From: Phymatolithon calcareum
Lineage: Eukaryota; Rhodophyta; Florideophyceae; Hapalidiales
Length of the DNA: 64,000 bases
Reading direction: 5' to 3'
NCBI GenBank assembly: GCA_977006965.1
Contig: OZ345377.1
Coordinates: 1,240,001-1,304,000, forward strand
The notes below the pieces were generated by a model. That model ran no database searches. It saw only the letters and a program-made list of their open reading frames with translations, and was not told the origin of the DNA. Of this stretch, positions 11,601 through 21,587 are shown piece by piece (within the stretch, counting starts at the first letter, position 1; every line of letters begins with the position of its first letter). The translations under genes and the position numbers were made by a program.

Positions 11601-12748
11601 ATGACGATTTTTCCTGTCTCAATGATAGTTCAATCTCAAAATGTCGACTAATTGAGCTTGAGCAAGAGTACAGCTCATGCATGAAGACAATTAAGCAGGT
11701 AGATAAGCCAAATGTCCACCGCTTATACGAACTTGTCTACACATCTTTACCAATGTTTGGGAACCTCTCTCTCTTCGGCGAGCTCGTGCTTGAGAAGGCA
11801 CACCAGTCGCTAAAGCGAGCAATACGTCAATCTAACAACAGAGACGTACAGCTACAGTCTGTGCAAAGTGCTCTGTTCGATGATTGGCAGGGACGCCTCA
11901 CCATGTCTGCAAGCTCAGCTCGAGAAGGGAACAGGAAGGCTGTTCGAGCTTGCTTTCGTCTACTGGCCGGAAGAGAGGCACTGTTGCAAAAATCAGGCGA
12001 GGTCGATCACACTATGAACGAACAAGTAACACGAGCCTTTGGCCCTGGGCTGAGCATACTATCAGAACTGCGAACACAGGGAAAGTCTGTATTGTCCGCT
12101 CGCTACAGACCATGTCATTGTCCGAAATGGACTCTGCAGAAACCAATAGAGCCAATTTCTGCCACAGCAGTGGAAGCCTCCGTCCCCTGCAGGCAACGAG
12201 CTCTTCTCCTTTTCGTGACTTGTTTTTCTGTGCAGAGGAGACAATCAGGAGTCTCATTCTCAGACAAAGCGATTATCGAGGGTGCTAATGGTGTGAAGGG
12301 TTCTATAATTTGCCGAGGAGCCATTATTGAAGTCGTTACACTGGGTCCCGCCACAAGTGCGCACCATTTTCCCTTTGTACTGTGCAGAGGACTCAATCTT
12401 CCCCATCCAGATACTCCTTCTCTCTGGTGCGTGCAAACGCTTGTCGCGCTTGGGACCACGAATAGCTATGAAAAAGTTTTCGCAGCTGTGACGCCATGTG
12501 CACGCGTACCGGAAGAGAATGTTTATGGAAAAGCTGTCTATCACTTACCCGACGTCTCAAAACTTTCTCTACTTGAATTGGATCGCTACACACGCATGGT
12601 TCCTGCTCTTCATGTTTGTCTCCCATCAAAGTGTGAGTTAAACATTTCCCAGGGGAGTATTCAACACTGGGAAGGAGCGTCGCCATTACAAGGCTCAAAA
12701 TTCATCCCACTATCTCGCAGAGAAGGATTTCCTCCACGATCAGGGTAG
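8696..12748 (+). CDS. TNP2-like transposase, 1350 residues
   Basis: Large intact frame. An alternative start at 8735 (MKRSTRRRRRS) would place a very basic, nuclear-localisation-like stretch at the N-terminus. A central block (residues about 600-720) carries a WDGFEIHKGKS segment, then a D-x-P-A-x-N-A-A-L-D-x-F-G-H-T-G motif directly followed by a CCHLC zinc-knuckle-like cluster. Further on (about residue 805) is an SPDHLLTGHIRDC segment. This order matches TNP2-type transposases of the En/Spm (CACTA) superfamily and their fungal relatives; a KDZ (Kyakuja/Dileera/Zisupton) affiliation is the alternative. A late segment (VLEKAHQSLKRAIRQSNNRD) is also typical of such proteins. I did not identify every catalytic acidic residue. 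It is expected to cut and join element ends in the nucleus. It is probably still functional, or recently so, since there is no stop or frameshift. Confidence 0.7.
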   Translation: MEFSFTICSKVLLMKRSTRRRRRSHNIFPLIPENHLSGVGSTNAFSHNAPRTLTESILQPIRPPSVPSTEHFSAPRSQEEPEFCTDQEEEVVPFTDIRPRNTSHEPANKECAQDVVNSDVMSIIGNWRVLWSLLMTHGSRRLTKDQFQSVRVFADAVRSLPKASQAFWLEETFMENGNNVPSRKVSYLPHFSTLVKVWRPLLFRLLAPRYLDCQVPVDATKAGVRKRPYRSDAVLHTSVRVVLPSEYARSDVATPEVFDAICSTSLSYRRDSGVQQDPSGNIASSCIDVVPVVAARRWFYGQPTFISVDYSSCSGPYTGFGEAGDTIHVTAINSEGLDERITRSFAISTADYGAVQLEGLICYVWTVHHQKRHHDAEFSDKGLHVLSQRDREIVEAFNFITYTSPGDSVNIHVPEIPDLGDIELSDAEDATTPRQRNIGPRLTEARRARSAALKKRKTQLANAWKEWQKPLLKPGDIVAMLAPSSQTRTQGTVLTSMDRQSRLLLIHRFWIENEECSRHVLWIPGGRLVGETTDGLLSRNSLFRSLCDSLLDSELYLPVRSVVLSAVHGGTRGPLKFKPVSSVGTLSSGELYCVYRFLLFWDGFEIHKGKSVSGEGVYLLCLNLPTQARSSPSAVRIVSLTPPGVKADAVLEKILDDIAQGMSVGFVDIDANGTQRRIFLDLVGFLGDTPAINAALDIFGHTGAACCHLCRFVRRSSTTVGSRFSAKSQNASISSMARSFYAHVAVRDCDAQHETLRLLGMKSRLTPANTILHSMRSRLLSVGTPIWQTDTGFPVIPCDFDPYRSCIVSPDHLLTGHIRDCINVAFKLLPTALHRSLCEGYMIALLAECGLPTQNRLLDPVKKALFSMSMTELYALSVVAGPAFQMGCAAPETGSNNPEISAKCTSAISLVQSSADMVAEMWFQPQLERDGADALSAYDSNSGTSYIEHIQHITNKHIAHVEAMCAMDDDDFSCLNDSSISKCRLIELEQEYSSCMKTIKQVDKPNVHRLYELVYTSLPMFGNLSLFGELVLEKAHQSLKRAIRQSNNRDVQLQSVQSALFDDWQGRLTMSASSAREGNRKAVRACFRLLAGREALLQKSGEVDHTMNEQVTRAFGPGLSILSELRTQGKSVLSARYRPCHCPKWTLQKPIEPISATAVEASVPCRQRALLLFVTCFSVQRRQSGVSFSDKAIIEGANGVKGSIICRGAIIEVVTLGPATSAHHFPFVLCRGLNLPHPDTPSLWCVQTLVALGTTNSYEKVFAAVTPCARVPEENVYGKAVYHLPDVSKLSLLELDRYTRMVPALHVCLPSKCELNISQGSIQHWEGASPLQGSKFIPLSRREGFPPRSG

Positions 12749-13567
12749 CCGTGTCCGTTTACGCCATCCCTGCTCCGAGGTTACTCGTCTAATAATACAC
12801 CTTCGTAAAATAGTGAACGACCCCTCGGACTTAAGCCATCTGTGCATTAAATTCTGTGGTATCGACAGAGCAAATTTGTAAAGCGCTGAAAAGCAATTCG
12901 ATACTCAGTACAGGTAGTCTGTACGAACGGGCAAGCTGCCCATTCGTATACTTTCATCAACCAGCTAGTTCTTGTGCCTGGGTTATGCGCTATTGGCGAA
13001 AATGTCTCTCTCCCACGATACAATTCTATTTCGCACAAAGTTCGTCGAGGGAAACGTCATTCTGTTCTCAATTCCGGTTGAAGCGCTAAGGATTTACCGT
13101 CCGTCCTCAGCCACCCCAGAAGACGAGCGCACTGCACCCAATGGCACAACAGCAAGAAACGGGAACTGGCCTCGTTATATCCAGTCGAACCGCACGCCGA
13201 TCCCGTTGCAGCACGGATAACACAAAAAGATCCAGTGCGCCGCGCCTAGGAATACCTGGTGGATTCAACCAGTACTCTCTTGCAACGGGATATGTCTTCC
13301 CGGATGGGCATGATATTCTTCCTGTTATCTCTCCCAGAGTCAGAGTCATACGAATTGGTTTCGTATCAACTACAAGTCAGCTTAGTTCTCTCGATTCCCC
13401 CATTCTATACACATTTTCACTGAATACCACAAACTTGTTGCCTTTTAGAATCTCTCCAGTGAAGGATGCAGCATAGTCCTGCGCTCGCAGTAGTTGTGTG
13501 TCGAGAAACGAGACTACCACGGCTACATGTCATCCAAAGATTGGTACATACAGCATAATGCGCTGTC
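12749..13567. other. Region after the transposase with two small overlapping frames
   Basis: Two short plus frames (12972-13220 and 13141-13476) overlap in different phases. The first has a protein-like segment with alternating charged and hydrophobic residues, and the second continues with PGGFNQYSLATGYVFP. They could be parts of one small gene joined by an intron or broken by a frameshift, or chance frames. No family is recognised. Confidence 0.25.
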
Positions 13568-13580
13568 CACTACAAGAAAA
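13568..13580 (+). repeat. CACTA-type terminal motif
   Basis: The sequence CACTACAAGAAAA is identical to the terminal sequence known for plant En/Spm (CACTA) transposons. It lies 820 bases downstream of a TNP2-like transposase gene. As written it has the orientation of a left end, so it would belong to an element extending to the right, or to a rearranged end. No TTTTCTTGTAGTG partner was seen in the window; a partial TTTTCTTGTAG occurs at 2625-2635. Confidence 0.4.
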
Positions 13581-13981
13581 GATATCTACGCAATATTTTC
13601 TTTCGTTCAAATAGGCAGAAAATCAAGGTTCCAGCCTTGGCCTTCAAAATAACCTTAAAATTATGGTTATTTAACGATGTATATATGGTATGAGCTCAAT
13701 TTCGCTCCCGCAGTGTTGGACGTAGGATCTCGAACCACCTAGCAGCCATTAAGACTGTAAATTCATGTGAAACGGATCATAAACGCCTTACATATCGATA
13801 TCCAAAACCGCACTCGTCAATATTTGTATCAAACATGGGAAGCATGCAGGGCCTGTAGCACAGGGCATCTTGGACGCGGGTTCGGGAATACGCGGCTTTC
13901 ATAATCTAGAGTCGACACGCTTACCTTCCGTAATGCCGTAGCACCGCTGCGGCGGAGATCGGCGCGGCAGGGCGCACCGCC

Positions 13982-15022
13982 ATGATTTTCGCCGAGTACG
14001 TCACCACGCTCGCCACAGCCCTCACCATCTTCAATGTCTACTCTTCTTCCTCGGTATCTGCGCCGAGCGGCATGAGCGGCGGTGGCGGCGGCATGATTAG
14101 TTTGCGAACGGCGCGACGATGGCGACAATGGACCATCACGTCTAGCGCTCGCATCTACTTCACCATGGCTATTCCATATGTCGCTGCTACCGTCCTGGTG
14201 AACCGCATCGCTACCGAGGAGGTGGTGCCGATTTACATCGCCGCCGTTGCGTCGGTTTCCGGACGGTTCAACAAGGGGTGAAATACGGTTACCGAGTGGA
14301 TATTCAAGACGTTGAGGACTTTCACCATTCTCATCAGCATCGGACTTTTCATGCTGTTTGTCGGTCTATCCCGAGAGGCTACACTTGCCACCGACAATTT
14401 GTACGATATTGACATTAGGGCCAAGCATGTTTTTCTTTGCATGTTCTCAAGTTACCGTTGGTGCGCCATTGCCATCGTGGGTATGATTAACGCGCCGCCG
14501 GAGAAGAAGAAGACGAACATCGCGCTTGGTATTGCCAAGATCACATTGGTTGATGCTCAAGGGAACAGGGCAGACCGTCGCCCCCGACGCGTGGGGCATA
14601 TTCGACGCCGTCATTGTGACGAGTACTCCATTGCGTAACACTGTGTATGTTCTGTACTCGGTGCTAATTTTTTCGACACGACTGAAAGCGTTTCCGTTGC
14701 TATTGCGTCCGACAGAGCGTCTTCAGGCGCGATGCGTAAGGATAGGAGTGATTCTTCTACCGGAGAGGAAGATGATCCCGAGTTTGACGGATTGGAGGTG
14801 CTGCGGTATGATACAATTGAAGTGATGACGTTCGATGAGTTTTCCGATTTTGCGAGAGAGGAGATAGACAAGTTCTTCCGCAACTTTCTGCCGAGTGCAA
14901 CTGATTTCCATAATCATCATTCCGCGTCAAGAGAAGATGGTCATGCAGCACCAGAAGAATATGCTGACGTCGAAGTTGGAGTGCCAAGAGGGATACCGCC
15001 CGCTGGACTCCCATCGGGATGA
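13982..15022 (+). pseudogene. Broken multi-pass membrane protein gene
   Basis: One reading frame is open over about 1 kb except for a TGA at 14279-14281 and a TAA at 14636-14638. It encodes several hydrophobic segments (YVTTLATALTIFNVY, YFTMAIPYVAATVLV, PIYIAAVASVS, TFTILISIGLFMLFVGL, FLCMFSSYRWCAIAIVGMI) with a Gly-rich loop. An acidic soluble C-terminus follows (STGEEDDPEFDG) with a conserved-looking helical stretch. The family is not recognised. Short introns could remove the stops, since GT and AG dinucleotides are available near both, but splicing cannot be shown here. Decay by nonsense mutations is equally possible. The 3' part (14732-15022) is the most protein-like. Confidence 0.4.
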
Positions 15023-17089
15023 ACTTTTTTCAATGGTAGCCGCATCTTGGTGTGATTGACTTTGTGCTCAATTGCTAACATAGTGTGTCTCACTTGTGTT
15101 CAGACGTGCGTTACGGCCTTAAGTCCTTCCAATATGTTCTTTGTAAAGCATTACTTTTTTCCGAAGTTTTACAGATGACCATTGAGCTTGCCATTGCGTT
15201 ACTCATTACGTCAGAGCCAAAGCTCGGCGTAGTTTTCTATCGTCGCTATTACAATCGAAACGGTCGTAGGGATGGCGCTGTGCGCTGCGAATGCAACCTC
15301 GGGGCCATTTGGCGATTTGGACTCCCCATCTATTGCAATGGGCTTTGAGTATGATATATTATATACTGGCGCCGTTGTGACCCTTTTGCAAGCTGCGCTT
15401 TCGGCAATCTGACGACGAACTTTTTCCATCGCGCTCGCCCTCCCAGATCGAAAACTATCCTGGACCGCTTTTGCGGAAGACACGCTCGAGTGCCAGAGAA
15501 GCGCTGACTTCTTTTTTCATTTAAGCGCAGGTTTTCCTGCTTCGAATTTTCGTGTACTCAAATCGATTGCAGCTGAAAGCTCAGGCGTTTCGAGCAAAAC
15601 GGAAAAATGCATGCGAAAGCTCTGTATCCAACGTGCAGTAGCATGGCATTTGAAAGGAAAATTGAACCCTGCAAAATTCTGACTTGTGCTCTCTCCTCGC
15701 TTAAATTGAGTCAAAACGTCATCGATGCAAGACCCGGGTGTGCTTCTATTTCGAGAGATTGTTCGGAATGGGTTTGAGCTTGAATAGGGCGATTGAAAGA
15801 ATGTTTATGGGTTACCGAAGGAGCGCAACAAGGTTTTGATGAAGCAGCCCCGCCTGGTTCACGTCCCTGGTTCAAGATCCATTGCTTGGGCGCCAATGGG
15901 GGCCGATGAAACCTACTCCCATCAAGCAGATGAGGCTTTCCGTTATGTGAGAAGCATAACTGCGTGCGATTTTGAGGAAGCAGAATAGAACTGCATGAAA
16001 GAAAGACAAGCGCTTTTGGAAGACTGGAGAATGTCCAGTTTCATTGAGTCAACCGGGGAGGCACTCCGTTCCGGCCCATACACTAAGCTTATTTCGCGAA
16101 AAATGACTGTTGTCTGGATACAAATTGGAGCAGCCTCTTCTTCAAGCGCATCATTTGCAATCGTGGCATCCTGCCCTTCATGTGTTCGTTCGTTCGTCAT
16201 TTTCTATCTCGCAGCGTTGTGAGGGCCTAATTTTCCCGTCATTCGTGAAATGGCGGACGACTTTCCCGACAAGGCTCGGGACTTCACCAAATATTGACCC
16301 TGGTGCTGACTTGACGCTCTGGAATAGCACCGTCGTACAACTCGGTGCTCGGCAATTTTGGAAACATGTCCAGTCCAGTTTCATCGATGCCTTGAGTTGC
16401 TCCACTCAACTCTTCTGGGGTCCTCGATGGTCAATGTGAGACAGTACGCCACGGATTGAGAATACTCCACGGGCGTGTTCATCTGCCGAGAAAAGCTGCC
16501 CATTCTCGACTGCGCTTTGAGCGCCATGGCGGCAGAAAATCCGAGCGCTTTGAAGGCAGTTGTGCATAAGCAAAGCTACTGTATGCGTGGTGGGCTACAC
16601 CGTCGCCAGAAGACCCGTGGTTGTTCATCCACGTACAGTGTCGCCTTTAATCTCCGCCTGCCCCGATGTGAGAGCCAAATTTCGGACGTGCATAGAAGAG
16701 ATGACGAGCCAGAGAAGTGGCCCAAATGCATCTCGCTCGTACCTGGGCGACCTCAATTGCACCCTCTGATGGGCAATCCAGTTTACTTCGTCAGCAAGCA
16801 ACCCCTCGTATGGGTAGCTCATTGAGTGCACAGCGTACTTTGGTGCCATATTATGAGCATATGAACGCGGCTTGTGATTTGAACAGTAATGCAAGACCAA
16901 CCTCTAAACATTCCCAAAGGGCGCCGGTGTGAGCGTGCCTTTGACTCGCTCGTAATCATTGCAACTTGTAAAAATACTGTAGCACTTGAGCCACAAACGT
17001 GAAATTCGTGCAAAGGCGAGCAATTCCGCTAGCGCCAAAGAGCTTCCTCCCGTATATTTTCAGCAGTTCTACCTCCACGCCGCAACGAG
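15023..17089. other. No supported gene
   Basis: There are only short overlapping frames without motifs. Nothing in composition or arrangement supports a gene, RNA gene or transposon here. Confidence 0.45.
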
Positions 17090-18568
17090 ATGGAGGAAAT
17101 CTTTTCCAGGCAAAGCAAAAGCTCCTACCTCGACCAGCTTCATGAGTCAGAGCTTCGCCAAGTTTTTCGCCACCTCAGTGCCCGGCCGCGCACTTCCAAT
17201 TGGCAGAGTGAAGTTTCAGCTCATGATGCACTGAACGTGCTGCGAAGCGGCGGACCGCTAGCGGATTGCGCACGAGAAGAGCTTCTTCAGCTCAGCAACT
17301 TAACGAGCTTATCCGACCGCCAAGTGCTAATTGTGAATGAGTTTGCGGAGAAGGGAACGACACTGTTCGAAGATATTCTGGTCGAACTGGCGCCATACCT
17401 ACGAGGATTGTACATTGATTGCTTCGCATTGTCTCGACGAGTCAAAACGTCGGAGCCGTCATATCAGTGCAAGGCTCTTCAGAGTCTGCATGTTGACGGT
17501 CAGCTTGAAGTGGGTCAATTGCGTGGCATTCTTGAAGCAGCTAGCGGAAACTTGCGCGAACTCTCGATTGCTGGCTTCTTTTTGAGTACGGACACTATCA
17601 ATGCAATTGCTGAGCACTGTGTGGGGCTCGAAATGTTTGACGTGCAATACGAGCGCGTCGGAGGGGATCTCAGCACAATTTGGAAGAAGATTGGACCCAC
17701 ATTGTTGGACTTGTCTATCTATATGGACGCGTTGGACATAAGCAACGGCCTTGGGGCTATTGACGAAATTGTGTAAAGTTGTGTCAAAGTAAGATCATTC
17801 GGGTACGGAAGCTGGAATAATGCGCGAGCTCCACTCCTTGTTCATCTTTGTCTCAACCTCGACTCTCAATTAAAGTCTCTGAGGTATCTAACCTCTGAAC
17901 TCTTGTCATCTCCGACGCAAATTGGAAAGATCTTGGCTGCATGCCCTGACCTTGTTGTCGATGCATGCTTCCGAAACGATGAGTTGGAGATGCTTGAAGT
18001 ATTCAGAGATCGACTTCGAGCAGTTGAGATCGAGATTGATGAAGCTCTTGTACTAGATGTTGAACAAGCGGGGAGATCCGTCCCCAGTCTTGAAAAGCTG
18101 AGCTTAAGCGTTTGTGAGCCAAGTGATTCAGAATCGTTTTTACTGCGGTTCTTGCCTGGACCGAAACCACTTTTGAAAAATCTACACATTGATCATGCGG
18201 ATTGTCCCTTGGAGGACTTTAACAACCCTTTGGAAATAATTGCACGATTTTTCACCACCATTGAAATTCTATCTGTTGAAACAAGCAGGATTACACCCGG
18301 CGTATTTCAAGACATTGCTAGAGTAAATTCGTTCTTGAAGAGAGTATCTGTTTCTTGTACGTTATATCAAGTAAGACCTGATCCACAAGGGGAGGAAGCG
18401 GCGGCTGTGAGCTTCGTTGAAGACTTTTCTCAATGCCCAATTCTTGACGAGCTTTTGCTGAAGAACAATCGTTTGCCGCAGGAATCAATGACCATCGCTG
18501 ATGCATGTCGTAAGTACCGCGACAGACGAGTCGACATCTTCATCGGTGGTAGACAATATGCTAGATGA
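17090..18568 (+). pseudogene. F-box/LRR-like protein, copy 1, with one in-frame stop
   Basis: A single frame runs from 17090 to 18568 with one interruption, a TAA at 17774-17776. The protein continues in the same frame after the stop, and the downstream paralogue (19188-20692) reads through the same place with an ordinary codon. The N-terminus (LHESELRQVFRHLS) resembles an F-box, which would bind SKP1 in an SCF ubiquitin ligase. The rest has irregular leucine-rich repeats such as LRELSIAG, LLDLSIYMDAL, LEKLSLSVCE and LLKNLHIDH. It ends with a conserved VDIFIGGRQY motif shared by both copies. The likely role was substrate recognition for ubiquitination; the substrate is unknown. Readthrough or two separate shorter products cannot be excluded. 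Confidence 0.7.
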
Positions 18569-19187
18569 AAGAGAAAAGCGGATCGGACATCATCAGAGAA
18601 CCTGTTTTTTGATGATAGTGTTTGAGACGGCTCGTAAGATCAAATGCGTCGGTGGCAAGGGCTCTTGGTAAACAAGAGCAATAGTTATTTCGGCGTCATT
18701 ACGTTGCACGGAGCCGCCCTTTGACGCTCAAGGCACTCCTACGATCCATGGATCTCATTTCCCCAGTTGAGATCTACTTTTGTCAACGTTGCTGGGCCTT
18801 CCGGTGGTGTGAATTTCGGTGCATTCGATGCCCATAGTGGCCCTCTTGTACCCAAGCAAATGAGGAACACATAAGAATAGTCATGTTACTTATGTGATGA
18901 AGCGTTGAGATCGTTCAAAAACTTGGGAAATACCGACAGGGTCCATAGTCAGAGGGTGTATACATCTTGATGAATCTTTAACGTTATTCTCATATATCAC
19001 AATCTTTCCAATGTCCAATAGGACGACTCTTCTCCAAGCGCTGACTTCCCAAAGCAATCCGTTTACGCCTCTTGCAAACAATCCGCAGGTTTCACACCGC
19101 TTATTCTCCCTTTTACGGCGTCAACGAACCAGCCGTGCCTCGCAAAGACATTGAGTTGGACTGATTTATTTCCTCTCAAATTGCATC

Positions 19188-20692
19188 ATGAATTCGTCGT
19201 TAGACTTTAAAGGGAAGGAATATGGCTTTTCAGGTAAACTTGAATCAAATAATTCCTTTCTGGAAAAGCTTCATGAGGCAGAGATGCATCATGTCCTTCG
19301 TCATATAAGCGTACGACCACGCAGGGCAACATGGCATCTCAAATTTTCACCACAGAACGCCTTGAGCATACTTCGAATCGTTGGGTCACTGGCCGCATGC
19401 GCTCGCCTTGAGTTACGACATTTACGCACTTTGAAAAGGTTGGATAAGACCCGAGCATTGCTTGTCGACCTGGATCTCGAGAACGGACAATTTCTTTTCG
19501 AAGACCTGCTCGTTGAGCTCGCCCCGACTTTGGAAGGACTGTACATAAACTGCTTTGCTTTATCACGTAAAATTTGTATGTCTGAGCCATCAAAAACAAT
19601 GCATCTCTCCGAAGTTTGCAAGTCGATGGCCCGCTTGAGAAGTGCGACTTCCGCGGGATTCTCGAGGCATGCAGCGGAATGCTGCGCGAATTGGTAATTA
19701 CCGGGTCGTTGCTCGATATGGATAGTGTCAACGCTATCACGGAGCACTGCAGGGGTCTGATCAAGTTTGATATACAGTATGCCCGCGTCGGTGGAGCACT
19801 GAGAGAAGTTTGGGCGACCATTGGACCGACTTTGGTGGACTTGTCCATCTTCACGGGGGCTCTTGAGCAGAGCAAAGGTCTCGCGTTGATTGACGACGTT
19901 ACAACCAGTTGCGTCAAACTGAGCTCGTTCGGGTACGGCATCTGGAGTAGTGGACATGCACCGCTGCTTGTTCGTCTTCGCGAGAGGTTTGGACTACAGC
20001 TGAAAAACCTCAGGTATCACACATCGGATCTCTTACTTTCCCATGCACAGATCGAAAAGATTTTGGACACATGCCCAGACCTTCTTGTGGATGCATACGT
20101 ACGAAATGAAGAGGCGGAGACAATTGGACTTTTTAGAGACCATCTGCGTTCTGTAAAGATCAAGATGAAACTGGTCGGTAATATTGACGAGGCGGGGAAA
20201 GCCGTTCCCAGTCTGGAAAAGCTAAGCCTTCACCTTTTCAACTCAAACGATTCCATGTGGTTCCTATCGAGGTTCCTGTCTTCTCCTAAGCCATGTCTGA
20301 AATCACTGCACGTTGATGAGATCCATTGTCCTTTGGAAACCAACAACAACCCGCTGGACATGATTGCATGGCTTGTTTCAAGCATAGAAATATTATCTAT
20401 CGAAACAAGACGAATAACAATAGGCATGTTCCGCAAGATTGCTAAGGCAAATCATGGATTGAAGAGAGTAAACGTTTCATGCACTTCCTACCACGCCAAG
20501 CAGGATGAACAAGACGAAGAAAGCACTGCAGTTAGCTTCGTTGACGATTTTACGCAATGTGCAAAACTCACCGAGCTTGTGTTAAACAGCAAGTTTTTGG
20601 GGAATAAGTAGGTGAAGATCATTGAGACGTGCGTTGCATTTCGCGACAGGCCCATAGATATATATATCGGCGGAAGGCAGTACGGTCCTTGA
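19188..20692 (+). pseudogene. F-box/LRR-like protein, copy 2, with frameshift and stop
   Basis: Tandem paralogue of the gene at 17090-18568, similar along its whole length and in the same orientation, about 620 bases downstream. It has two lesions. A one-base frameshift lies at the A5 run 19592-19596, where the reading frame moves before the segment aligned with LQSLHVDG of copy 1. A TAG at 20609-20611 precedes the last 27 codons, which still encode the shared IGGRQY end. The copy has an N-terminal extension of about 20 residues relative to copy 1. The homopolymer site makes a sequencing error possible for the frameshift. Both copies being damaged in different places suggests independent decay after duplication. 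Confidence 0.7.
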
Positions 20693-21052
20693 ACGAAAAT
20701 ACTTCATTTAGGATCGCGACTTTGCTCCTTTTCGTCCCTATCTCACCGCCCACAGAAAAAAATCAAGGCGATTCACTACGCGATTCGCCCAGTCAGTGCG
20801 GTGAAAACATTGTCAGATATTACTTCTATCGCGGAGTATGCTTCCTTCAGATGCTCGTGATTGACGTGGTTAGGTCATTAAGAAATGTGGCCATGGTTGG
20901 AAACAAAATCTGCTTGGCGCAGCTTCCATTGAACGATTTTCGTGTACACAAATGATTGGACCATCTCACCGCTTTGCGCATGAGGATGTAAGCTACGCTC
21001 ATTCTAGCCGCTCTCATTCTGCTGGAAGCTCACTTCTGACTACTGTCTACGG

Positions 21053-21493
21053 TTGCGTCACACAATGAACACATTGCGATGTTATCAGGACGCACATCTG
21101 GCGCTCCCTGAGCGCCTGCGCAAGGTGCTGCCTTCTGACAAGCATGACGAGAAGGCACTTGCTGGTTGGGCTAATCTTTCCTCGTCGGAGCGCTTGGTAA
21201 TCACGCCATTTCTGTTGACTTGGATTCAAGATCCAAACTGGCCTGTATCCGGCCCTGTGCGCCGTCTGTTGGCTACTATGGGGGAGGTGCTGATTCCATT
21301 CGTTGAGGGAGTGCTGCTCGGGTCAGACGAATGCTGGAGCTACAACATCGTTGTACATCTTCTACCGGAGCTACCGCCGGGCGACGTCACACCTATTGTG
21401 CCCTTGTTGAGACGCCTGGCCAAAACGCCCAGCAACGATGAGCTTGACAGAGCCACACAAGAGTTTCTCGAAGATCTTGACATGAAAGAGTGA
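21053..21493 (+). CDS. DUF5071-domain protein, 146 residues
   Basis: Small intact frame; the second Met (21065) is an alternative start. It begins with LPSDKHDEKALAGWANLS, followed by LLTWIQDPNWPVSGPVRRLL and GEVLIPFVEGVLLGSDECWSYNIVVHLLPELP. This order of KHD, WIQDxNWPV and DxxWxY motifs is characteristic of the DUF5071 family, which is found mainly in bacteria and scattered eukaryotes and has no established biochemical function. In bacteria such small helical proteins often occur near toxin and immunity genes, which is association only. The gene is intact while its neighbours are decayed, and a LINE has inserted just behind its 3' end. Bacterial origin by transfer is possible but not shown. 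Confidence 0.75.
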   Translation: MRHTMNTLRCYQDAHLALPERLRKVLPSDKHDEKALAGWANLSSSERLVITPFLLTWIQDPNWPVSGPVRRLLATMGEVLIPFVEGVLLGSDECWSYNIVVHLLPELPPGDVTPIVPLLRRLAKTPSNDELDRATQEFLEDLDMKE

Positions 21494-21572
21494 TGTTAGT
21501 TGGGGTTTTCTCCAGTGAGCCCCTAGTGTGTTCTCAAAAACGTCTTTTGAGCTTCTAGGTATCATTTCGAGC

Positions 21573-21587
21573 ACAATATCTTGTCCG
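21573..21587 (+). repeat. Target-site duplication, left copy
   Basis: The 15-base sequence ACAATATCTTGTCCG is repeated exactly at 22909-22923, flanking a 5'-truncated LINE. Together with the A-rich tail just before the right copy this is the hallmark of target-primed reverse transcription. Confidence 0.9.

Larger units (their letters stand above)
5190..12748. mobile_element. Candidate multi-gene DNA transposon (TNP2-like)
   Basis: Three long uninterrupted frames lie close together: 612 residues on plus, 431 on minus and 1350 on plus. The last resembles TNP2/En-Spm-superfamily transposases. Elsewhere in the window intact frames of this size are host genes or retrotransposon genes, while isolated relics are broken. 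Candidate boundaries are the 58-bp palindrome at 4543-4600 on the left and an area around 13.5 kb on the right, where a CACTACAAGAAAA motif occurs, but I could not find a matching pair of terminal inverted repeats. The element limits are therefore not established. Confidence 0.42.

Noticed and set aside
8330-12710. Shared QGSKFIP peptide in the 431-residue ORF and at the end of the transposase
   Set aside because: Seven residues in otherwise unrelated contexts; likely coincidence.
15840-15890. Possible tRNA B-box (GGTTCAAGATCC)
   Set aside because: No A-box or cloverleaf arms could be formed around it.
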